Part shown: in pieces, positions 26,598 through 31,573 of the stretch
Layout: each line of letters starts with the position of its first letter
Numbering within the stretch: the first letter of the stretch is position 1
Source of the DNA: Bacillota bacterium
Lineage (GTDB): Bacteria > Bacillota > Clostridia > Acetivibrionales > DSM-2933
Direction of reading: 5' to 3'
Length of the DNA: 35,595 bases
NCBI GenBank assembly: GCA_023430975.1
Contig: JAEYYB010000004.1
Coordinates: 1-35,595, forward strand
Program-made: the position numbers and the translations under genes
Notes under the pieces: model-generated
What the model saw: the letters and a program-made list of their open reading frames with translations, nothing else
What the model was told of the DNA's origin: nothing
The model's database searches: none

Positions 26598-28115
26598 ATG
26601 AAAATGAATCATATTGATGGAAATAAGATATCACCAATGGCTATTATAGCTTGTGTATCAGCAAAACATAAAATTGGCAAAACTAATACATTTAAACTCA
26701 ACGAGTGTTTTGAAGAAGAGGGACAAATACATGATTCTATCGAAGAATCCAGTAACTTAGAACAAACGGAAGAGATTGAAGAGAAAAAAGAAATAGGTAT
26801 AGAAGATATAGAGCAAACAGAGGAAATAGAAGAAAAAGAAGAAATACAATATGTGAAGTATATGGGAAAGGCAGTAGATAAGTATCACGATAACAAACTT
26901 ACACATACGGCTAAATTCGATGAAAATTTTTTTGATTCTGTAAAAACAAACCATGTTGACTGCAGCAAAAAGTCGCCTAATAGCTTACTTGCGACTATAT
27001 TTGCAACACAGTCGAACAATTCTCAAAATCCATTAGGTAAAACCATAAAAGATGAAGAAGAGCAAATAATCACAGACTCTGATGATAAGATAGATGATGA
27101 AGTGCAAAATGATTATATTTATAGTGAAAATATTGCAGAAAGCCTGCAGACTAATCAACCTATTAAAGAAAACATCAATTATGAATTGGAAAAGACGTCA
27201 GGATCTGATAGCACAACTAACAATTCCGAAGAAGGAAAGACTAAAGATATAAGCGGACCTTGTTTTCAGGTTGTACTATTATCTACTGATGATAATGGGG
27301 AAATCGGTATAGAAGACAGTGGTAAAGTAGATACCCAAAAAGATGATGTAAAGTGTGTTAATGAGAGTGGACCAAAAATTATTGAGATACCATCAGGTAT
27401 TTTGGCAAGTTTTTTGGGCGTATTAAATTCTAATACTCTGGGAATTCCTCTTGATTCCCTGGTCAAAATTATCAAAGTTTCAGAGGCTGATGAAGAAAAT
27501 TGTGAATATAAAAATGCTGATGAAGAATGCTGCGAAAGCTATGAAGAAAAAGATGATAATGAAGAATGCTGCGAAAGCTATGAAGAAAAAGATGATAATA
27601 AAGAATGCTATGAAAGCTATGGAGAAAAAGATGATAATAAAGAAAACTACGAAAACTATGAAGAAAAAGATGATAATGAAGAATGCTATGAAAACTATGA
27701 AGAAAAAGATGATAGTGAAGAATGCTATGAAAGTTATGAAGAAAAAGATGATAATGAAGAATGCTATGAAAGTTATGAAGAAAAAGATGATAATGAAGAA
27801 TGCTATGAAAACTATGCAGAAAAAGATGATAATAAAGAATGCTATGAAAGCTATGGAGAAAAAGATGATAATGAAGAAAACTACGAAAACTATGAAGGAA
27901 AAAATGATAATGAAAAATGCTACGAAAGCTATGAAGAAAAATGTTCAGATGAATACTGTTATGAATGTTGTGGAGATAAAAGTGTTGATGAACATTATTA
28001 TGAATGTTATGAGGATAAAAGTGCTGATGGATATTATTATGAATTTTATGAAGATAAAGGTACTGATGAGTATTATTATGAATGTTGTGAAGATAATAGT
28101 GCCTATGAATATTAG
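26598..28115 (+). CDS. Acidic Cys/Tyr/Glu-rich protein with 13-residue repeats
   Basis: 505 residues; the ATG at 26598 has GGAGG nine bases upstream. No signal peptide or membrane segment is seen. The N-terminal part holds two related segments (NHIDGNKISP...GKT and NHVDCSKKSP...GKT), separated by a Glu/Ile-rich spacer (EQTEEIEEKEEI type). The middle has a hydrophobic patch, KIIEIPSGILASFLGVLN. From residue 309 to the end come about 15 units of 13 residues with the consensus ECYESYEEKDDNE; the last four drift to DEYYYECYEDKSA. The family is not recognised. The abundant Tyr and Cys with strong acidity fit a cross-linked structural layer such as a spore coat or exosporium; this is an inference without direct support. 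The window gives no evidence for catalysis. Confidence 0.85.
   Translation: MKMNHIDGNKISPMAIIACVSAKHKIGKTNTFKLNECFEEEGQIHDSIEESSNLEQTEEIEEKKEIGIEDIEQTEEIEEKEEIQYVKYMGKAVDKYHDNKLTHTAKFDENFFDSVKTNHVDCSKKSPNSLLATIFATQSNNSQNPLGKTIKDEEEQIITDSDDKIDDEVQNDYIYSENIAESLQTNQPIKENINYELEKTSGSDSTTNNSEEGKTKDISGPCFQVVLLSTDDNGEIGIEDSGKVDTQKDDVKCVNESGPKIIEIPSGILASFLGVLNSNTLGIPLDSLVKIIKVSEADEENCEYKNADEECCESYEEKDDNEECCESYEEKDDNKECYESYGEKDDNKENYENYEEKDDNEECYENYEEKDDSEECYESYEEKDDNEECYESYEEKDDNEECYENYAEKDDNKECYESYGEKDDNEENYENYEGKNDNEKCYESYEEKCSDEYCYECCGDKSVDEHYYECYEDKSADGYYYEFYEDKGTDEYYYECCEDNSAYEY
27522..28112 (+). repeat. 39-bp tandem repeat (13-aa units), about 15 copies
   Basis: Eleven well-conserved 39-bp units (27522-27950) each encode a variant of EECYESYEEKDDN. 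Four diverged units of the same length and a partial fifth follow, with D-E-x-Y-Y-E-x-x-E-D-K. Because 39 is a multiple of three, the other frames also stay open across the array, which creates false overlapping ORFs on both strands. Confidence 0.92.
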
Positions 28116-28168
28116 TAGTGGGATAAAAGTACAAAATAAATATATGTTAATACATTATGGTAACCAAC

Positions 28169-28201
28169 TTGTTATATAGTTCATACAATATTATATAACA
28201 A
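28169..28201 (+). promoter_or_regulatory. Inverted repeat just upstream of the small hydrophobic protein gene
   Basis: TTGTTATATA (28169-28178) is the exact reverse complement of TATATAACAA (28192-28201), with a 13-base spacer. No T tract follows, so it is not a standard terminator. It lies immediately before the ribosome binding site AAGGAG at 28208-28213 and could be an operator or an RNA hairpin limiting translation. Confidence 0.4.
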
Positions 28202-28223
28202 AATAGTAAGGAGATGTTTATTG

Positions 28224-28463
28224 ATGGAAGAAAAATGTAAACAGACAACACCTTGCCCTCAGTTGCCAGGAACTATTCTTCGCATATTTATACCTGCAGG
28301 AGCTGTGATTAATCTGCTCAACATTATTGAGTTATCCTCACCTAGCGGAATATGCATTATACTTAGATTGCCTTTCCTTGGCGGAAAACATTCAAGGTAT
28401 GATATTGCCGGTTTGCTGGAATCAGTTAGAAGTGCTGGTGGTCGTATAGAGTTTGGTAGCTAA
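28224..28463 (+). CDS. Small hypothetical protein with a hydrophobic core
   Basis: 79 residues from the ATG at 28224; a TTG at 28221 is also possible, but AAGGAG at 28208-28213 sits 10 bases before the ATG. It begins with a Cys-containing polar segment (EEKCKQTTPCPQLPG), followed by a hydrophobic core (ILRIFIPAGAVINLLNIIEL, then PSGICIILRLPF) and a polar C-terminus (SVRSAGGRIEF). The IPAG-x-hydrophobic stretch resembles the IPSG-x-hydrophobic patch in the middle of the upstream acidic repeat protein (about residue 260), so the two may share a module and work together. The gene is 108 bases downstream of that gene on the same strand. No family is recognised. A role in a spore or surface layer is a guess by association. 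Confidence 0.7.
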   Translation: MEEKCKQTTPCPQLPGTILRIFIPAGAVINLLNIIELSSPSGICIILRLPFLGGKHSRYDIAGLLESVRSAGGRIEFGS

Positions 28464-28499
28464 GCGATTTGCATTATAGTATAACTGATACCTAATGAA

Positions 28500-28537
28500 G
28501 ACTTGTTATGTTGGGAGCATTCCTAACATAGCAAGTC
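28500..28537. promoter_or_regulatory. 17-bp hairpin
   Basis: GACTTGTTATGTTGGGA (28500-28516) pairs with TCCTAACATAGCAAGTC (28521-28537) over 17 positions, with two G-U pairs and a GCAT tetraloop. There is no T tract on either side, so a classical terminator is unlikely. Confidence 0.7.
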
Positions 28538-28560
28538 AACTAAAGTACTTATGTTGACTT
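28533..28560. promoter_or_regulatory. Near-perfect 28-bp palindrome overlapping the hairpin
   Basis: AAGTCAAC (28533-28540) and GTTGACTT (28553-28560) are exact reverse complements around an AAGTACTT palindromic centre. The first five bases are shared with the 3' arm of the preceding hairpin, so in RNA the two structures cannot form together. As DNA it could be a protein-binding site. Confidence 0.6.
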
Positions 28561-28769
28561 CTGAAAATAATACTCTACATTTTGTTAATCAAATATTTAG
28601 TGTCTATGGGGTTGAGGGCGATTCAAGTGAGGACCACAAGCCCTATAGGCATTGGTATCCAAGATATTTCTTAGAAAATATAATACATTTATTGTTCATT
28701 ATTAATGTTAAATTTTATCTGTTTCATGAGTGCAAACTGATTTATAATAAATATTGTAATAAGATTCAT

Positions 28770-28798
28770 ATTAAAAGTGTTAATAAATCACTTTTAAT
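28770..28798 (+). promoter_or_regulatory. Hairpin just upstream of the dprA-like gene
   Basis: ATTAAAAGTG (28770-28779) pairs with CACTTTTAAT (28789-28798) around a nine-base loop and ends a few bases before the ribosome binding site of the dprA-like gene. It could act as an attenuator or limit translation; the T run after it is too short for a confident terminator. Confidence 0.4.
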
Positions 28799-28812
28799 TT
28801 ACTAAGGAAGTG

Positions 28813-29595
28813 ATGGAGATAGAGAACAGTGAAATACTAGCCATGCTTTGTACTGAAGGAGTTGGAAGGAAAAAGGTTTTGGAGGTAATTAGGGGTGAAT
28901 CCCGTATGGAAGTACCGACTTATGCAAGGGATAAGGCCCAATATATAATGGAGAGATGTAATTTCTTTGGAATAAGTATTATTGGTTATAATGAATTGCC
29001 CCGTTCATTAAGATTAATAGATGAATCTCCAGCATTGCTATTTGTTAAAGGAATAAAGGAACTGTTATATTCCGATAGCTGTGAAGCTGTTGTAGGAACT
29101 AGAAACCCAAGCATTGAAGGGGAGCAAAAGGCCAAAGAGGTTACAGAAATTCTAGTAGAAAAAGGGAAGGTTATTGTTAGCGGATTGGCCTTGGGAATAG
29201 ATACAATAGCCCATAAGACATGTATTGGCAAAAATGGACATACGATTGCTGTATTACCTTCACCAATAGACAGAATATATCCAGGTATAAACACTGCTTT
29301 AGCTGAGAGCATTACCTATGGAGGCTGCCTTGTTAGCGAGTATATGCCGGGAGTTCAGCTTCAAAAATATTTCTTTATACAGAGGGACAGGTTGCAGGCA
29401 GCTTTATCAAATTCTGTATATGTTATTGAAACAGGTATTAAAGATGGTACAATGCATACAGCGAACTATGCAATAAAATACGACAAGGAATTGTATTGCT
29501 GCATTTATTCCCATCAAAATGAGGGCAATGCAGGAAATTATGAGCTTTTGAAGGACAAGGCCAAAGTATTTGATAATTCGCTCAAAGAATATTAA
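28813..29595 (+). CDS. DprA/Smf-like Rossmann-fold protein (short, no winged helix)
   Basis: 260 residues from the ATG at 28813; GTG at 28810 is possible, and AAGGAAG lies just upstream. DprA landmarks are present: NELPRSLRLIDESPALLFVKG (usual YPxxLxxIxDPPxxLYxxG), VVGTRNPS, VSGLALGIDTIAH, VLPSPIDRIYP, SEYMPG, FFIQRDRLQAALSNSVYVIE and GTMHTANYA (usual KSGSLxTAxxA). The protein ends after GNYELLKDKAKVF, so it lacks the winged-helix tail of many DprA proteins. Known role of the family: binding single-stranded DNA and loading RecA during natural transformation. Several consensus changes (GTRNP for GSRNP, GLALGID for GLARGID, GTMHT for GSLIT) suggest a diverged paralogue. It lies before a WYL regulator gene, so an accessory or defence-related role is possible but unproven. 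Confidence 0.85.
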   Translation: MEIENSEILAMLCTEGVGRKKVLEVIRGESRMEVPTYARDKAQYIMERCNFFGISIIGYNELPRSLRLIDESPALLFVKGIKELLYSDSCEAVVGTRNPSIEGEQKAKEVTEILVEKGKVIVSGLALGIDTIAHKTCIGKNGHTIAVLPSPIDRIYPGINTALAESITYGGCLVSEYMPGVQLQKYFFIQRDRLQAALSNSVYVIETGIKDGTMHTANYAIKYDKELYCCIYSHQNEGNAGNYELLKDKAKVFDNSLKEY

Positions 29596-29663
29596 AACCA
29601 TAAAAACCATAAAAACTATAAAAACTATAAAAGCTATAAAAACTATAAAAACTATAAAAACTA
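29592..29663. repeat. 9-bp tandem repeat, eight copies
   Basis: Eight units with the consensus TAAAAACTA (early ones ending CCA, one TAAAAGCTA) run from 29592 to 29663. They begin at the stop codon of the dprA-like gene and end 45 bases before the WYL regulator start. Every unit junction contains TATAAAA-like sequence that could resemble a -10 element. Short tandem arrays of this type can change copy number by slippage. Confidence 0.9.
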
Positions 29664-29708
29664 TATTACTTACTTATTACTTAATAATAAAAGCAATGAG
29701 GTATCTGT

Positions 29709-30638
29709 ATGAAATTAGAGAGAATGCTTGCAATAATTATGTATTTATCCGGAAAAGAGAAGGTTAAAGCACAAGAGCTTGCAGAGAAAATGGAAGTATC
29801 AGTGAGAACAATTTATAGAGATATTGAGGCCATATCTTGTGCAGGAATACCTATAACAACATTCCAGGGAGCCAATGGAGGTCTGGGTATTGTAGAAGGT
29901 TATAAGATTGATAAAAGTGTTCTTTCAAATGAAGAAATACTATCCATTCTCACAGGATTAAAAGGGCTTCACAGCATAAATAAGGATCAAAAGACCAAGC
30001 TATTGATTGAGAAACTTTCAAAAGTTGCAGAGAATTCAGATTATATGCCTGCAGGAAATGAGATTGCAATTGATTTATCATCGTGGAATAAGAATGACAG
30101 GTTGTATTTGAGGATTAATGAAATAAAGAAAGCAATCCGTTTGAAGAACATTATAAGGTTTACCTATTATGCATATGGAAATCTTACTGATAGAAGAGTT
30201 GAGCCTTGTGTAATCATTTTTAAAGAATCAAACTGGTATCTATATGGTTATTGCCTCCTAAGGAATGATTTCAGACTATTTAAACTGAGACGGATTTCAC
30301 AGCTTGAAACTACAGAAGAGAAATTTGTTATGAGAGATTATTCCGTTGAAAGTATTGACTTAGACGGAGAATTAGATCGGGACAGCGGTTCGGAAATTGT
30401 ATTGCTGTTTGAAAAATCAATGAGGTATGTTGTTGATGATATATTTGGAATTGATAACTACAAAGTTATGGAGGATGGCAAATTAAAGGTGAGATTTAAC
30501 ATGGGGATTGGTGATTGGCTCAATGGTTTTGTACTTGGGTTTGGTGGAAATGTAGAGGTTTTGGAACCATTGACCTTTAAAGAAAGTATTATTGCCATGG
30601 CTGAAGATGTACTAAAAAAATACCGCAGAGCGGAGTAG
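29709..30638 (+). CDS. WYL-domain transcriptional regulator (YafY/DeoR-like HTH)
   Basis: 309 residues; the ATG at 29709 has GAGG at 29698-29701. The N-terminal winged HTH (residues 1-60) has LAEKMEVSVRTIYRDIEAISCAGIPI, the typical HTH_11 recognition region of YafY-type regulators, followed by a GGLGIVEGYK wing. The WYL domain (about 135-210) shows IRFTYYAYG, RRVEPC, WYLYGYCLLRNDFRLFKLRRI. A C-terminal WCX-like extension follows (about 225-305). WYL domains are thought to sense ligands, possibly nucleic acids or nucleotides, and these proteins regulate diverse genes, including DNA-damage and phage-defence genes. The gene follows the dprA-like gene in the same direction, across the 9-bp repeat array. 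Its target is not visible here. Confidence 0.93.
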   Translation: MKLERMLAIIMYLSGKEKVKAQELAEKMEVSVRTIYRDIEAISCAGIPITTFQGANGGLGIVEGYKIDKSVLSNEEILSILTGLKGLHSINKDQKTKLLIEKLSKVAENSDYMPAGNEIAIDLSSWNKNDRLYLRINEIKKAIRLKNIIRFTYYAYGNLTDRRVEPCVIIFKESNWYLYGYCLLRNDFRLFKLRRISQLETTEEKFVMRDYSVESIDLDGELDRDSGSEIVLLFEKSMRYVVDDIFGIDNYKVMEDGKLKVRFNMGIGDWLNGFVLGFGGNVEVLEPLTFKESIIAMAEDVLKKYRRAE

Positions 30639-30644
30639 TTTTTT
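30615..30644 (+). terminator. Possible weak terminator after the WYL regulator
   Basis: CCGC (30623-30626) and GCGG (30630-30633) form a short G+C stem with a three-base loop that overlaps the end of the gene. Upstream A residues (30615-30620) can pair with the T run at 30639-30644 across an internal loop. The stem is short, so this is tentative. Confidence 0.35.
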
Positions 30645-30668
30645 GGTAAGTTTTTTTCCATATTTCTA

Positions 30669-30697
30669 TTGACAACTAATATTTTCTTCGGTAAAAT
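30669..30697 (+). promoter_or_regulatory. Sigma-A promoter of the feo locus
   Basis: TTGACA (30669-30674) and TAAAAT (30692-30697) are separated by exactly 17 bases, close to the consensus. Transcription should start within the overlapping repressor site that follows. Confidence 0.85.
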
Positions 30698-30698
30698 G

Positions 30699-30717
30699 TT
30701 AGGTGAGACTAATTCTA
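30699..30717 (+). promoter_or_regulatory. DtxR-type operator upstream of the regulator gene
   Basis: TTAGGTGAGACTAATTCTA matches 12 of the first 14 positions of the DtxR/IdeR/MntR consensus TTAGGTTAGSCTAACCTAA. It begins one base after the -10 element, so a bound repressor would cover the transcription start. This suggests autoregulation by the DtxR-family product of the next gene. Confidence 0.7.
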
Positions 30718-30718
30718 A

Positions 30719-30733
30719 TGAGAATGATTATCA
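30719..30733 (+). promoter_or_regulatory. Fur-like box beside the DtxR-type operator
   Basis: TGAGAATGATTATCA matches the Fur 7-1-7 consensus TGATAATNATTATCA at all but one defined position. It directly abuts the DtxR-type operator. Fur represses iron-uptake genes when iron is plentiful, which fits the feo genes downstream. No fur gene is in the window. Confidence 0.6.
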
Positions 30734-30780
30734 ATACCGATTATGAATACTACATATTTATAATCCAGCAGGAGATATAA

Positions 30781-31206
30781 ATGTCAAAAGATATGACAAT
30801 ATCTGCGTCTATGCAGGATTACCTTGAAGCTATAGCCGAGTTGGAAGAAGAAGAGGGTATCGTAAGAATTACCGATATAGCAAATAAACTTGATATAGCC
30901 AAAGCAAGTGTAAATCAAACAGTTAAAAAGCTCAAGGATATGTCGTTGGTCAGGCAGCAGACCTATGGGCCGGTGGAACTGACTGATGACGGCAGATTAA
31001 TGGCAAACAGGATAAGGCAAAGACATAAAAAACTAAGACAGTTTCTTATAGAGGTGCTTGGTGTTGATTCAGATATAGCTGAGAAAGATGCTTGCCTTAT
31101 GGAGCATGCTGTAAGTGCTCAGACTATGGATAGATTGACGGATTTCCTTTGTACAAATGGTTATATGAGTACAGAGTTCAATATAAAAGACAGTGAAGAT
31201 GACTAG
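30781..31206 (+). CDS. DtxR/MntR-family metal-dependent repressor
   Basis: 141 residues; the ATG at 30781 has AGGAGA at 30770-30775. A winged HTH occupies residues 8-70 (ITDIANKLDIAKASVNQTVKKLKDMSLV, VELTDDG), followed by the metal-binding and dimerisation domain. There is no SH3 domain, so it has the short MntR-like length. Putative ligands by alignment with B. subtilis MntR and C. diphtheriae DtxR are D13, E16, H82, C105, E108 and H109. The C-x-x-E-H pattern is DtxR-like and D13/E16 are MntR-like. Known role: with Fe(II) or Mn(II) bound, these proteins repress metal-uptake genes. Head position in the feo locus and DtxR-type boxes before it and before feoB indicate control of iron uptake; the exact metal is uncertain. 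Confidence 0.93.
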   Translation: MSKDMTISASMQDYLEAIAELEEEEGIVRITDIANKLDIAKASVNQTVKKLKDMSLVRQQTYGPVELTDDGRLMANRIRQRHKKLRQFLIEVLGVDSDIAEKDACLMEHAVSAQTMDRLTDFLCTNGYMSTEFNIKDSEDD

Positions 31207-31233
31207 GATTGAGGCAATTTGGTCAAAAGGAAT

Positions 31234-31238
31234 GGAGG
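31234..31238 (+). promoter_or_regulatory. Ribosome binding site that decides the feoA start
   Basis: GGAGG lies six bases before the ATG at 31245. An upstream in-frame TTG at 31209 has no comparable site, so the shorter protein is preferred. Confidence 0.85.
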
Positions 31239-31244
31239 GGTAGT

Positions 31245-31502
31245 ATGAACAACGATAATGTAAAAAATGATAATATTATTGCACTAAGTAAGTTGAAAAA
31301 AGGTGAAAAAGGCAGGATAGTGAGAGTTGCTTCAAGAGGGATAATTCGCAAGAGGATTACCGAAATGGGAATTACAAGCGGCACTGAGGTTCAGGTTAAA
31401 GGGTTTGCACCATTTGGAGATCCTATGGTACTTGGGGTTATGGGTTACAGGCTGGGACTTAGAAAGTCTGAGGCTGCAGATATATTTGTTGAAGTTATAT
31501 AG
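31245..31502 (+). CDS. feoA: FeoA-family ferrous iron transport accessory protein
   Basis: 85 residues from the ATG at 31245, chosen for its GGAGG. The SH3-like FeoA core is clear: LSKLKKGEKGRIVRV, a short loop, KRITEMGITSGTEVQVKGFAPFGDPMVLGVMGYRLGLRKSEAADIFV. FeoA is a small cytoplasmic protein thought to interact with FeoB and support Fe(II) uptake or modulate its GTPase. It lies 38 bases after the dtxR-family gene and 71 bases before the chosen feoB start, all in the same direction, so it is probably co-transcribed from the promoter at 30669. A DtxR-type box between feoA and feoB suggests a further control point within the locus. Confidence 0.93.
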   Translation: MNNDNVKNDNIIALSKLKKGEKGRIVRVASRGIIRKRITEMGITSGTEVQVKGFAPFGDPMVLGVMGYRLGLRKSEAADIFVEVI

Positions 31503-31538
31503 GATTAAAGCGATTAATATATATTTTTTAACTAGAAG

Positions 31539-31557
31539 TTAGGTTAGACTAACAAAT
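31539..31557 (+). promoter_or_regulatory. DtxR-type operator immediately upstream of feoB
   Basis: TTAGGTTAGACTAACAAAT matches 15 of 19 positions of the DtxR/MntR consensus, including the whole TTAGGTTAG half and CTAAC. It overlaps the more upstream candidate feoB start at 31556. An A+T-rich stretch before it could hold a promoter, but no clear -35/-10 pair is visible. Confidence 0.72.
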
Positions 31558-31562
31558 GGGAG
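31558..31562 (+). promoter_or_regulatory. Probable ribosome binding site for feoB
   Basis: GGGAG lies 11 bases before the ATG at 31574. The upstream ATG at 31556 has no good site in front of it and overlaps the operator, so 31574 is preferred. Confidence 0.5.
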
Positions 31563-31573
31563 TTGGTAATACG

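Larger units (their letters stand above)
28464..28812 (+). other. Non-coding stretch with several hairpins; candidate structured RNA or leader
   Basis: No convincing gene: an 84-codon frame at 28551-28805 has no ribosome binding site and low-complexity content. Hairpins at 28500-28537, 28533-28560, 28604-28648, 28652-28662 and 28770-28798 follow one another. The section 28604-28662 is distinctly richer in G+C than its very A+T-rich surroundings, a hallmark of structured RNA in such genomes. It matches no riboswitch class known to me. An eroded gene fragment is the alternative. Confidence 0.4.

Noticed and set aside
27522..27950. CRISPR-like regular repeats
   Set aside because: The units are contiguous without spacers and are translated as 13-residue repeats. 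No cas genes are present.
27472..28134. His/Leu/Phe-rich open frame on the minus strand across the same repeats
   Set aside because: It is the antisense shadow of the 39-bp array, with no start signals and an extreme composition.
27451..28179. Long Lys/Met-rich open frame on the plus strand overlapping the acidic repeat protein
   Set aside because: It is the shifted frame of a 39-bp repeat, which stays open because the period is a multiple of three. It has low complexity and no ribosome binding site.
28500..28537. Rho-independent terminator after the small hydrophobic protein gene
   Set aside because: The stem is strong, but no T run follows on either strand. It is therefore listed as a hairpin of unknown role.
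28551..28805. 84-codon open frame on the plus strand before the dprA-like gene
   Set aside because: It starts inside the palindrome, lacks a ribosome binding site and ends in low-complexity A+T-rich codons. The middle (EDHKPYRHWYPRYF) could be an old gene remnant, but this cannot be supported.
22043..29595. A competence system made of the ComEC-like domain and the DprA-like protein
   Set aside because: The MBL domain has no ComEC membrane channel and sits in a secreted dockerin protein. Other competence genes are absent and the two genes are separated by unrelated genes.
29570..29767. 65-codon frame with repeated Ile-Lys-Thr
   Set aside because: It is produced by the in-frame 9-bp repeat array and overlaps two real genes.
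31209..31244. Upstream TTG start for feoA giving 97 residues
   Set aside because: It has no ribosome binding site, and the added residues are not part of the FeoA domain. GGAGG points to the ATG at 31245.
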